Source: Corydoras sp. C115 (taxonomy: Eukaryota; Chordata; Actinopteri; Siluriformes; Callichthyidae). From it: a DNA stretch of 64,000 nucleotides. Each line of letters opens with the position of its first letter. The first letter of the stretch is position 1. Location: the NCBI GenBank assembly GCA_019802505.1, contig JAFMOC010000420.1, positions 559,227-623,226 on the forward strand, in the 5' to 3' direction. Positions 52,314 through 63,356 of this stretch are shown here, piece after piece. A program made the position numbers and the translations under genes. The notes under the pieces were generated by a model that was not told the origin of the DNA, did not search any database, and saw only the letters and a program-made list of their open reading frames with translations.

Positions 52314-53592
52314 TTAAGTTCTCACATATCCTCTGCCAAAGCCTTTGATCTGGTGTGCAGGACCATATAGCATGTATATAATTATCAATATGATTGCCTG
52401 AACAATTAGTGCATATGTTTGTTTCTTTGAAGCCCATTTGAACATTCTGCGCCATGTGTAATGTACTCTATGTACAAGTTGTAAGTTTGAGTTTTTAGTC
52501 ATTTTGAAAGTATTTGCACATATTTGTGTCCAGAAGTTTTCATCCGGATCGATGGAGAGATCTCGCTCCCATTTTGTAACGGGGAGGCATATAGAGTCAT
52601 CAATTTTTAACAATAATTTGCATATTTTTGACAGGAGTTTAGAATTATAGAGATTTAGAAAATCTGTTATCAATACTGCAGTTTCCCATTTAAGCTTATT
52701 TAGTTTGAATTTTGACTGAATGATGGATCTCAATTGCTGATATTCGAGAAATTTGCTAATGCTAATCCCATATTTAGAAATGAGATCCTCAAATGAAATA
52801 AAGGTCCCCTCATTAATAACATGTTCTAAATTCTTTATTCCTTTCTCTTGCCATTCTGTAAAATTCAGTACTGCCTTTGCTTGACATATATCTGGATTGT
52901 TCCAAATAGGCATCACTTTACATGGGATTAGTGAGGATTTGCCTAGCTTTAAAAATTCCCACCAGGCAGTCAGAGTGGTCTTAATGTTAAGGCTTTTAAA
53001 ACAGTTATAACGTTTAATAATAGAGCTAATGACAGGTAAGTCAGAGATTTTCAAATTCCCACAAAATGTAAAGAAGAATCTAAAGAATTTGACTTGGTCC
53101 ACCTTGAAATATACTGCAATCTATTAGCTAAAAAATTGTGATAAAAGTTTGGAAGTTCTAGACCACCATTGCATTTTAGCTTTTGCAAAGTTTTCAACCT
53201 TATTCTCGATGTTTTGCCTTTCCATAATAATTTTGAAATATGTGAGTCTAATGATTTAAACCATGCAGCAGAGGGTTTATAAGGGATCAGTAAAAACAAA
53301 TAGTTGATTTTTGGCAGAATCATGATTTTAATTGTGGCAACTCTTCCCATGAGAGATATACAGTAGGTAAAGAATTCCAACGTGTGAGGTTGTCCTCAAT
53401 TATTTTTAGAACAGGAATATGATTCAATCATATTAGGTCTGACAATTTGGGGAAAAATTTATACCCAAATATCTGATATCTGATATCTGATTCTAGATGT
53501 TCTGGAAATTACAATTTAAAGGCAGGACTTTTGATTTACTCCAGTTAATGGAGTAATTTGATATAGATGAGAACTTATCTATAAGTGAGACA
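52314..53592 (-). pseudogene. L1 ORF2, C-terminal half
   Basis: The frame 53380-52314 encodes LMGRVATIKIMILPKINYLF, LLWKGKTSRIRLKTLQK and GGLELPNFYHNFLANRLQYI, the post-RT region of fish L1 ORF2. Its upstream continuation to 53592 contains INWSKSKVLPLN in a shifted frame with one stop. A frameshift lies at about 53090-53100. No functional enzyme is possible. Confidence 0.82.
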
Positions 53593-53792
53593 GATCGGTG
53601 GCACTATGCTGTAGGAACGCTTGACTGCAACGCTAACTCCGGCAGTATCAAGCAAGGCAGCAAGTCAACAACTGCTAAAGCTTTACATGGATTAGTTTTC
53701 TAAGCCAGCATAGTTATAAACAAACTATATATTTAAAAGTTAGCCAGATAATCAGTAATACAAGAAGCGCACTGGAGGATGACGAAGAAGAT

Positions 53793-54602
53793 TTGGACAG
53801 CTTGCAAAGTTATAACGACGAGTGTTTCGACCGTGTTGTCATGGGGAAGCCAGTCAAAACACCGACTCCTTCCAGCAAAAAAGCAGCCCCAAACAAAAGG
53901 AGTCGCCCAGAAGATTCTCCAGAGGCATCTTCTCACTCCAGTGACATGATGGATTTATTGGAATCCATTGATGAGAAGCTGTCCAGTTTTGATGCTTGCC
54001 TCTCCATTTTGGAAATTCTCCACAAGGAGTTCCAGGCTCTCCGGGAGTCTGTAGAACTTAGCCAACTACAGGTTGAAACTCTCACTGCAGAGAATACTAT
54101 TCTCAAGGAAATCAAGGGAATGACCCGAATCTCAGAAGAAATAAAAAAAATAAGAGAAACTGTCTTTGAGCTCCAAGCACGAAGTATGAGGGATAACCTC
54201 GTATTTTCTGGGCTACTGGAGAAAACGGAGGAAAACCCTGAGACAACGATAAAGGATTTCATGCAAACATACCTGAAGCTCCCGGAAGACACCGTTCAAT
54301 CCATCAGCTTTGATCGTGTTCACCTTATAGGAGCAGGAGACACGGTGGACACAGGCCCAGACCTATCGTGGCTAAAAATTTTAATGCTACAAACGAAAAG
54401 AGCTAGTGAAGAGCCGCGGAAGAGAGTTGAGAGGAACGGATTTCAGCGTCAACGATCAATTCTTCAAAGAGATCTTGGAGTGACGCAGGATCCTGTTCCC
54501 TCTCCAAAAAAAATTCATCCAAGAAGGCACATCGCAGAAGATAAACTTTATGCAAATGGACAACTCCACCGGGACCAGGAAACCACGCCATGGCTGTACT
54601 GA
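53793..54602 (+). pseudogene. L1 ORF1 (RNA-binding chaperone), C-terminus shifted
   Basis: The 269-residue frame starts MDSLQSYNDECFDRVV. A Ser/Pro/Lys-rich head is followed by a coiled coil (about residues 55-125, with HKEFQALRESVELSQLQVE in it) that would drive trimerisation. Then comes the start of the RNA-binding domain (RDNLVFSGLLE, the RNP-like core). From about residue 195 the sequence no longer resembles the family and ends early, consistent with a frameshift. An ATG at 53793 opens the frame after about 200 bases of 5-prime UTR. Confidence 0.8.
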
Positions 54603-54833
54603 TCAGGTGAACGGTGTCCATAAACACACCTTCATCTTCTTATCTAAAGGCTCATTATATATGTCTGTTTAAATCAATTAATGCCGGTTCAGTTAGCAGG
54701 ACATTGTTAAGTTAAAAAGTATGGATGTATATAAGTATGTATGTATGTATGTATGTATGTGTATATGAATGTTTGGATGTATGTATGTTTGGATGTATGT
54801 ATGTTTGGATGTATGGATGGATGGATGTTGTAT

Positions 54834-55128
54834 TCATTCATTCATTCATCTTCCGCTTTATCCTCTATTAAGGTCGCGGTGGGGTTCCCCATGCCCATCC
54901 AGGGGAGAACGCACACATTCACTCACATAAACATACTCTACATGGGGCAATTTGGAGATCTCAATTGACTTGATCCATGTTTTTGGACTGTGGGAAGAAA
55001 CCAGAGAACCCGGAGGAAACCCACATGGACACGGGGAGAACATGGAAACTCCACCCAGATGGGGATTCAAACCGGGAATCCCTAGCACTGATAGGTGAAC
55101 GTGCTAACCACTAAGCCACCGTGCCGCC
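54834..55128 (-). mobile_element. tRNA-derived SINE inside the L1
   Basis: The ATTCATTCATTC tail complement through CTAAGCCACCGTGCCGCC. Near-identical flanks TGGATGTTGTA (54823-54833) and TGGATGTTTTA (55129-55139) look like a target duplication. An internal gap of about 70 bases follows AGGGGAGAACG. It lies between ORF1 and ORF2 of the L1. Confidence 0.85.
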
Positions 55129-55347
55129 TGGATGTTTTATGATTATTATTTTTTTCCTTTCTCTTTCTTTCTCCCTTCTACACATCCCTCTCTTTTTGCA
55201 CCCATCATATCTGTCTCACAGCACACATGTTGCACAGTGCACACAATATACAGATTCCACACAACAGTACACGCGCTCACTTGCATGCGCACGCACGCTC
55301 ACACACATCTTTGGTGAGCACATAACTCACTCTCAGTTTAGTTTAAT

Positions 55348-57952
55348 ATGAGCACACTGAGGTTTGTCTCATGGAATGTACGTGGAGTTGGCTTGAGGGA
55401 CAAGAGGGTGAAAATTGATAATCGGTTAAATGATTCGAAGGCCGACATTGTATTCCTACAAGAGACACATATGTCCAAAACATCCAAAAACACACTCTCC
55501 TCTCCACAGTTTCCTCACGCTTACTCAGCCTGTTACAACATTAAACAAAGGGGCGTAGCCATATTAATTAATAAAAGGGTAAACTTCTTAATTAGGAACA
55601 CGATATCAGATCCTGAAGGCCGATTAATAATACTTAACTTGCCTATTCAAAATAAAGAGTTATGTATTGCTAGTATATATGGACCAAATGTTGATGACCC
55701 CTCCTTCTTCCATAACTTCTTCACTTCACTTGCTGATCACTCTAACACCACGTTTGTAATAGGAGGAGACCTCAACTTGGTACTTAATGCAGATATTGAC
55801 AGGCTCAGTACAGCAGTGAGTAAAAGAAACTGGCAGTCTGAAGACATTCTTAAACAATACATGAGGGATTTTGGTCTTCCCAACACCCCACTCTAAGAGA
55901 ATATAGTTTTTTCTCTCAAGTACATCACTCTCATTCCCGCTTAGACTACTTTCTAGTCAGCAAAACCATGATGAAGGAAATCACAGATACTCAGATACAT
56001 AATATCTCTATCAGTGATCACGCACCTGTAACTATGTCTCTGACAGAAAAAAGCTACACAACCAACTAGGACCTGGAGATTTAATACATCATTACTTAAA
56101 GAACCAGATTTTATTGAGTATTTTAAAAGAGAATGGGCTTTATACCTAGAATACAATGATCTGCCTGGAATATCTCCATGTGTTTTTTGGGAAGCAGGAA
56201 AAGCAGTAATAAGAGGTAAAATAATATCTTACTGTGTACACAAGAAAAATAAAGAAAAAACTCTTGTAGTAGAATTAGAACAGAAAATAAAAGCTTTAGA
56301 AACTGCATACGGTGCCTCACCACAAGAAAATATAATGAATACCCTGAGTGTCACGAGCACCTGCTGCACCTGTCCCTCGTTGTCGGTCCTCATTGTCTCA
56401 CTTGGGTGATTGGTTGGGTTTGTCACATGTTTAGTTAGTTTTCTATTTAATCTGTTTTATCCTTGTATACTGAGCACGTCTTTATTTTGTGGTTTCTACA
56501 CCCAATGTCATGTCGTTCTGTTTGTTCCCCATTTTTGTTGGTGTCCCTACACCAATTTTTATTAAATTCAACCTTTTTGGATTTTATCCCGGTGTCTTGG
56601 ACTCTCCTTCCGCGCAAAACCACGGTACGGCGCTGCGCACCTTCTCCGCGTGGGTCGTGTACCGTGGGGGCGTTCGCCGTGGACCGACGCACGTAATTTC
56701 CCCCGCGTGGTCGGTACCCGGGAACGCCCACTAGGCGCGAGGGGCTGAACGCAGCTCTATCCCCGCGTTAGCCGCCCTCCTTCCGGGTCAGAACGGACGA
56801 TCTTTGACACTGAGGAAACTTAAATTGGAATTAAATAAAATAATTGATAAGAAAACACAATTTACGTTGCAGAGGTTGCGTTTGCAAAATTTTGAACATG
56901 CAAATAAATCTGGTAAGTTTCTGGCCAATCAATTAAAACTAAATAAAGAAAAAACAGCAATTAATTCTATTAAAGACTCAGTTGGCAACATTACTCATGA
57001 CCCACAACAAATAAATAACTCCTTTAAAAATTTCTACGAAGCCCTGTATTCATCACAGATCAACCCATCTGATGCTGAAATCAATGAATTTCTTAATAAT
57101 ATAAACCTACCTAAATTAAATGAGGATCAGGTTAACCCTTTTTCACCACCTGAATTTTATAATGCAATACAACATTTTCCAAATAATAAAGCCCCAGGAC
57201 CAGATGGTTTCCAGCAGAGTTCTATAAAGAATTTTGGTCTGTGTTAGAGTCTACCTTTTTATAGATGGTGGCTCAAACCAAGAATAACCACACAATTTCT
57301 CCTCTGCCAACATTAGCCTGCTCCTTAAACCAGCAGGTTTAAGATCCAACAAGATCCAACACTCCCATCTAGCTATCGCCCAATTTCTCTTATTAATGTA
57401 GACCTTAAAATTATTTGCAAAGTTCTTGCAAAAAGATTGGAAAAAATCATTCCTTCTATCATACATTCGGACCAAACGGGTTTTATCAAGGGCCAACACT
57501 CAGTGGACAACACACATCGACTAATAAATATAATAGATTACTGTTCCTTTAACAAATCAGAAAACATAGTTATCTCTTTAGATGCAGAGAAAGCATTCAA
57601 TCGGGTGAACTGGAAAATTCTATTAGCAGTTCTACATAAATTTGGATTTGGAGCATCCTTCATAAGCTGGATTGAAACACTATACAGCTCTCCAAATGCA
57701 CGGGTTAGGACAAATGATCTTTTTTCACAAAGCTTCAATCTACAGTGGGGCACTAGACAAGGTTGCCCACTCTCACCCTCAATTATTATCATCTTCATTG
57801 AGCCATTAGCAGCAAAAATACGACAGAATTGCGATATTAAAGGCATTCAAACAGAAAACACAGATCATAAGATAAGGCTTAATGCTGATGATGTATTACT
57901 TTTCCTCGAAAACTCACAAACATCTCTTTTGAAAAATACTGTAACAATCTAA
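55348..57952 (+). pseudogene. L1 ORF2, N-terminal half (endonuclease and RT palm), interrupted
   Basis: The endonuclease frame 55348-55896 shows LRFVSWNVRGVGL, VFLQETHM (catalytic Glu), RGVAILI, IASIYGPN and VIGGDLNLVL. SDHAPV follows at about 56010 after a frameshift. A solo LTR cuts the linker at 56349. The frame resumes at about 56810 and carries NKAPGPDGFQ. After a shift near 57245 come DQTGFIKGQ, ISLDAEKAFNRVNWKIL, GTRQGCPLSPSI and LNADDVLLFL (Asn for the usual Tyr-containing box). The sequence stops being L1 at about 57955. Confidence 0.85.
56349..56809 (+). mobile_element. Solo LTR inside L1 ORF2, TSD CTGAG
   Basis: It starts TGTCACGAGCACC and ends GATCTTTGACA. CTGAG is duplicated at 56344-56348 and 56810-56814. 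ATTAAATTC serves as the likely poly(A) region at about 56561. The U5 part is GC-rich. A clean, young-looking insertion into the L1. Confidence 0.9.
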
Positions 57953-57955
57953 AAA

Positions 57956-59195
57956 GAAAAAGGAAAATAGAATTTCAGGGACCTATTGTTATTTTCAAAG
58001 CAATAGTGAACCATCTTTCTTTAGAGCTTATTTACTTTTAAACTGAACAGATTGAATTATTCAAGATCATAATGCCCTGATAATTCAAGAGCATGCCCTG
58101 ATTTCTAGTGTCTTAGTGACTCAATCTGTTGTACAACTGTGCAATTACTGCTTTTTTGATAGTTAGGAGGACTTTAGAATAACATTAATTAAAAATACAT
58201 TAGAATTATATGATGAGCGCATTTACAATCACATGATATTGAAGAGATGGCCTAAAAGAGCAGATGTAAGAAAATGAGGAATGAGTGTGTTACATGTATA
58301 AGAATGACGATGCAGTTGATCCTTGGTGTAGCACATGAAATTTTATTTTTAATTTCCTGTATAAACAGTTAAAAACATCACCATCAGTCCTGAGCATCTG
58401 CGCTGTCTCAATACTCGTGTGGCTCAACATCTCACTCTATTAGTGAATGGCGTTTTGCAGAACATATAGTACATTTTTAGCGAATATAAATTTTTAGCAA
58501 ACAAAACTTTACATTAATCTAATTATGTACATCACATTAACGTCCACTTTTATTACAAATAAGCATCCTGCATAAACTTTCCTTTATAACTCTTCCTTAA
58601 CTTGTAGTGTGTTATATGGTGAAACCCGTGTTCAACATTTTTCAGCTTTTCGCCCCATACATTAACCGACGTTACTTTCTGCCGCTTCTAAAAACACTCT
58701 CAAACTTCTAACCCCTAACAGTCACAATCTGAGGCTTTTACATTTATTATTTTATATTCTATTCTGGTTATGGTTTCATCTTACCTGTATAAACAGTCAA
58801 AAAGAACACCATAAGTCCTGAGCATCTGCGCTGTCTCAATACCCATGTGGCTTAACATCTCACTCTACAAATGGCGTTGGACGTTAATCCCTTACATACC
58901 CAGTGCCTCTACTGACTTGGTATTTTATTCCTGTGAAACCAAACCAGACTTGCCAGAGAACAAGTAAAATACAATCCCTTTTAAAGTTTCTTTTTTTTAA
59001 TGGGGGGCAAGTCTTTTTAACTTTAATGTCAAAGAAAACATTTTATTTTTATTTTTATGTAGCTAAAACACGCAGTGCCACACTCTCCCCCTATTATTTG
59101 TTATCATAAAATCACAGCAACATACATACACACAACCATGAAATACGGATACACACAGACACATGTATGAGGAAAAAAAAAATGATTACATTGTT
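57956..59195. other. Unassigned AT-rich sequence with a duplicated ~95-bp block
   Basis: 58357-58453 and 58784-58879 are direct copies (CTGAGCATCTGCGCTGTCTC is shared). On the minus strand each copy has an ATG with a short hydrophobic reading frame (MLRTYGVLF) ending at CAG, followed in one copy by a good GTAAGA donor. It resembles a leader exon, but the phase differs from the V leaders here and no V exon follows on the minus strand. Confidence 0.5.
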
Positions 59196-59197
59196 TA

Positions 59198-60934
59198 GTT
59201 ACAGTTTTTCTCAAATTTGGTTAATTTTTTAGATCAGAATTGAAATTCTCAAAATTGTTCATTCAATCTCCACATCTCCTTGTCACTTGTGCACATCATA
59301 ATTGTATTTCTCATTGTGTTTCACATTTTGCAAATGCTTTTGTACATTTTTGCAAATGGTCATAGACAATTGTCTGTTGTTTTTTACATTATCTGTTGCT
59401 TATGTCATGTTTATCAAAATGTGTTGTACTGTTGTCTGATGAATTGTCTTACGCTCCAAAACATTTAGGTCTTATGTCATCGCCTAGGTCATTATATGCA
59501 AAAGGGCTGAACATGTCATAATCTCTCAGGCAAAATTTTTACATTTATTTTACACTTTTTTTTACTTTTATGTTAAATTTAGGTAATTTGTCCTAAATTG
59601 ATTAAATTGTTCTCAGGTGAATGTTGGCTTTCTGTTAAGGGAATTTGTGAACATTTACATCATCCAGTGGTCTCAAACATAGGTCAGAGGTGCATCTCAT
59701 GAACCTGTAATTGGCAAACATTATATATATATATCTATAAGGGCTACCATTGATGTGCCAGGCCAACGAGGAGGAAACATCACGATGTGTGCGGCTATGT
59801 CAGAGAATGGTGTGCTTACACATATTCCCATTATAGGGCCCTATAGCATCTCATCACATTCTTGGGCACCCTCTATAGGGATCTCATCCCTGATAATGAG
59901 AGAGGTGTGGTGCAAGAGGATTTGCTCAAATATGTGATCATTTGGTATAATGTGAGTTTTAACCACGCTAACACCATCAGGCAATGGTTTGCCACTCATC
60001 ATAGAAAGCTGATGGAGTTCCTCCCACCCTATTCCCCATTAATTTCTGAACCCTATTGAGGAGTTCTTCTCAGCCTGGAGATGGAAGGTATACGATCACC
60101 AGCCACACGTCCAGATGAACCTGCTGACTGCTATGGATGCAGCTTGTGAGGATATCACAGCAGATGCCTGCAAAGGCTGGATTAGACACTCTAGAAGATT
60201 ATTTCCACGGTGCATTGCAAGGGAAGATCTCCAGTGTGATGTGGATGAAAACATGTGGCCCAACAGAGAGGAGCATCAGGATGAATAGAAAAGAAAGCAC
60301 TACAGTAATTCCTTAAGTTTATTTGAGTATTCAGAATAAATTTCTAATTTTGTAGTTATTCCTTTATTCCATATAGTGCAGACAAACAGTTGTGTCGTTC
60401 CTGAACTTCAATTTGATTTTTTTGTCAACATATTGCAGTGCTGTTAGAAAATAATACAGTAAAGAATATTACTCTAAATTTGATTCCAGTCCAATTTATT
60501 GCTGTCCATCTCCCACATACAGTCATGTGTAACTTTTGTGTTCTGTACGTTTGTATTTGTGTGTGTAACCTGGACTATTTCAATTGATATGCCACAGAAT
60601 GTGCAGCGTTCTTGTAAACAAAAGCTTAGTTAGTTTCCATCAGAATATACTTACAGTCTTCACTGTTGCACTGACAATGTGATTAAGTAGTTTGACTGCC
60701 TTGTCATAGGCAATGGCACACAGACAAGATATTTTGATGGCGCTGACAAATTGATTGAACTAAATATTTGCTTTTGAGGCAAAAACAAAGAATTTTGAGT
60801 GAAGTATGTGCTTTTGCAGGTATTTCATTGAGTTTTGCTGTTTGCACTAACTGTTTTGAGAAATGCACTTGTTGTGATGCCAATGTAAACCATGATGTGA
60901 GAAATGTACCAAATCGACTGAAAAAAACTGTAAT
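59198..60934 (+). mobile_element. Tc1/IS630-like DNA transposon with TA target duplication
   Basis: The ends GTTACAGTTTTTCTCAAATT (59198) and, reverse-complemented, ATTACAGTTTTTTTCAG (60934) are inverted repeats. TA lies outside each end (59196-59197, 60935-60936). The transposase region is about 59740-60290 on +. Confidence 0.8.
59740..60288 (+). pseudogene. DDE transposase of the Tc1/IS630-like element, inactive
   Basis: The readable part starts RATIDVPGQRGGNITMCAAM, shifts frame near 59845, continues YVIIWYNVSFNHANTIRQWF and HHRKLMEFLPPYSPLISE, then stops at 60057. After a one-base shift it goes on to SAWRWKVYDHQPHVQ and GWIRHSRRLFPRCI. In related transposases the IIW motif is followed by the second catalytic Asp; here it is Tyr. 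With two shifts and a lost catalytic residue it cannot act. The N-terminal DNA-binding part is missing. Confidence 0.75.
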
Positions 60935-60936
60935 TA

Positions 60937-62394
60937 ACTGACTCTTCCTATCACAATCATCCATTCCAGCCTGTCTTAAAACCTCAATCATAGTTCCGCT
61001 ACCAAAAACATCACAGATTAACAGCCTTAATAACTACCGCACAGTTGCTCTCATGAAGTGCTTCGAGAAACTGGTCAGAAATCACATCCTTTCATTTCTT
61101 CCATCCAACTTTGACCCGCATCAGTTTGCATACAGGGCTGGCAGGTTGACAGAGGACGCAGTGGTCACGGCTCTTCATACAACCTTGAACCACCTGGAGC
61201 AGCAGGGATCCTATGCTCGACTCCTTTTTGTGGATTATAGCTCGGCCTTAAACACCATCATCCCCCACAGACTGATGTGCAAACTGTTGGACCTGGGTCT
61301 GCCTTACCACACCTGTCTATGGATCAAAGACTTTCTGACGGAGCGCAGACAAAGGGTTAGAATAGTCTCCTGCTCTATACCCTCTACACCCATGACTGCA
61401 CCACAGCAACCCCATAGTTAAATTCGCAGACGACACGACTATTCTGGGACTCATCTCTGGAAACGACGAGACAGCCTACCGGGATGAAGAGGAACGACTG
61501 TCATTATGGTGCACAGATAACAACCTAAGTCTAAATACATCCAAGACGAATGAGCTGGTCATAGATTTCAGGAAGGTGAAGAAAGACATCAAGCCAATAT
61601 TTATCAACGGGGACTGTGTAGAAAGAGTCACAAACTTTCGCTTCCTGGGTATTAATATCGAGGAGGACCTAACCTGGGGTGTGAACACCAAAAAAACTGG
61701 CAAAGAAGGCACAGCAGAGACTCTACTTCCTGAGGACTCTCAGGAATAATAACATCAATCAGAGACTGCTGGTGTCCTTCTACCATTCCACCATAGAGAG
61801 CATCCTCACTCATGGACACTGTGTGTGGTTCTCCAGCTGCACTGCAGCACAGAAAAAAGAACTACAGAGGATTGTGAGGTCTGCAGAAAGGATCATTGGA
61901 TGCTCTCTACCCACTCTGGAGGATCTACACAGCTCTCGTTGTCTGCAGAGAGCTCACAAAATTATTACAGACAATTCTCACCCCGGTCACCATCTCCTAG
62001 AACTGTTACCATCAGGTAGACGTTACAGAGCAATAAAAACAAAAACAAACCGGCTCAGAAATAATTTCTACCCAACTGCTGTTCGGGCACTAAATGGCGC
62101 ATTGTGAATTTTTTACATTCATAAAAATTCACTTTTTGAACGTGCAATTTTTGAACGTGCAATATAAAAACGTGCAATATATAAATACATTCACTCAGGT
62201 TGTACAGTTTTATACACTCTTGTAAATAAATAATTTTTTTCTTTCAAAATTTTTGTAAATTGTAAATTATAGTGCTATCTTTTAAATCTCTTTATTTGTG
62301 TAAATTTAAGTATGTGACACCAAAAGTATGGCATCTTAATTTCGTTATACCTGGTATAATGACAATAAAGATATTCTGATTCAGATTCTAATTC
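60937..62394 (+). mobile_element. Rex1-like LINE, 5-prime truncated
   Basis: The RT reads IVPLPKTSQINSLNNYRTVA, LMKCFEKLVRNHILSFLP, LLFVDYSSALNTIIP, a deletion, KFADDTTILGLIS and LGINIEEDLTW. The C-terminal block follows (LRTLRNNNINQRLLVSFYHS, LPSGRRYRAIKTKTNRLRNN), ending at 62107. The 3-prime UTR finishes with GACAATAAAGATATTCTGAT and a GATTC-type tail (about 62394). At least two frameshifts (61420, 61700) and a deletion of the segment before FADD. Same clade as 32740-33270. Confidence 0.85.
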
Positions 62395-63101
62395 TATTGG
62401 TTCTTGGTCTGGTAATGCGGTTGGTGGTTGGTTGCTTTTTGGTATACATGCTTCGAGTTTTCTATCTATAACCAAACCAGCATTAATTAATCTTACACAT
62501 TGTCCAAACTCTTGTTTTTAGATTTTCCCTGTTCCTTTAATAAAACCTCTGTTTATGCTTACCACGCTGCCAGGCTCCATCCTGCGCAATTATGCACTCC
62601 ATTTAGCATGTTTATGCCCTCACTGGATCATCTCCGAATTGTAACAGATTGCTGGTCTCCAACTGATGTCAAGTCCAGGAACCCTTAATCCAGTAAGATG
62701 ATCCTATTTTCATTTTTGCCCCGGTGTGATTGCACTTGCTGTGTTGGACTGCGTTGCCATTTAGGTTGCAGCATTTATGCTGCATAATCATGGCTTTAGC
62801 TCCTGTGCCGAATAGACTGGCGCTAGCTCAGTTTTGAGCTTTTCCAATCTGCCTCCCTAAGCTGTCCCTGACTTGTCATTCATGCTGATGACCTCCCACT
62901 GCTTCTCCATTTAACATCCAATAGGATACTGATATGAAGTTAATTAGCTGAATGACTGGAATAAAGTGATATAATTAATCTATAAATAAATTTAGTAAAA
63001 AAAAAAAAAAAACCTGTTTTAAAAATGTAGTGAGTAAAATGTACCGGTATGTATTTTAAAAAGTATTGAGTAGAAATAATGTGTTAAGTGACAGAAATAC
63101 T
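62395..63101. other. Unassigned sequence
   Basis: No coding region recognised. A-tract at about 62998-63013. Confidence 0.5.
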
Positions 63102-63204
63102 CAGTATATTCTCTTCTGTTGCAATACAAGATTTGAACAGTACTACTATGTCCTTCAGCCCACAATGACAAGAAATACAAAAAGTCTGTATAAAATGTTT
63201 CAGT
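63102..63204 (+). pseudogene. V7: 3-prime relic of a family B V segment with its recombination signal
   Basis: TCTGTTGCAATACAAGATTT and CAGTACTACTATGTCCTTCA align with the end of V6 (SAAITDSAVYYCALQ). The second Cys codon TGT has become TATG-shifted sequence. CACAATG (63162-63168) then stands where V6 has CACTGTG. ACAAGAAATACAAAAAGTCT and TAAAATG continue the V6-like spacer and nonamer region. Everything upstream of about 63102 is lost. Confidence 0.7.
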
Positions 63205-63236
63205 TTAAAACATTGTTCTTTCTCAAGGTGGAGCTG

Positions 63237-63348
63237 TCACTTCGGCTTGCTCTTTGGGGGTTTAAAGGCTTTTCATTCTGTAAAGCTGCTTTGTGACAAT
63301 GTACTGTTGTAAAAAGCGCCATATAAATAAATAACTTGAACTTGAACT
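63237..63348 (+). mobile_element. CR1/L2-type LINE tail, TSD TGGAGCTG
   Basis: Only the last 112 bases of the LINE: GGTTTAAAGGCTTTTCATTC, GCTTTGTGACAATGTACTG and AAAGCGCCATATAAATAAAT, ending TTGAACTTGAACT. TGGAGCTG is duplicated at 63229-63236 and 63349-63356. It inserted in the flank of the V7 relic, at the spot matching about 38090 behind V6. Confidence 0.9.
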
Positions 63349-63356
63349 TGGAGCTG

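Larger units (their letters stand above)
50217..57955 (-). mobile_element. L1-type LINE with an inverted 5-prime half (twin-priming structure)
   Basis: Bases 50217 to about 53592 read on the minus strand as the L1 3-prime half: late RT, ORF2 C-terminus and a GC-rich 3-prime UTR. Bases about 53593-57955 read on the + strand as the 5-prime half: 5-prime UTR, ORF1, endonuclease and the RT up to just past the ADD box. The two halves meet on the protein map. The + half ends at LENSQTSLLKN and the minus half starts at SLIDKFSSISNYSINWSKS, so together they make about one complete L1. A SINE (54834-55128) and a solo LTR (56349-56809) inserted later. Confidence 0.82.
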
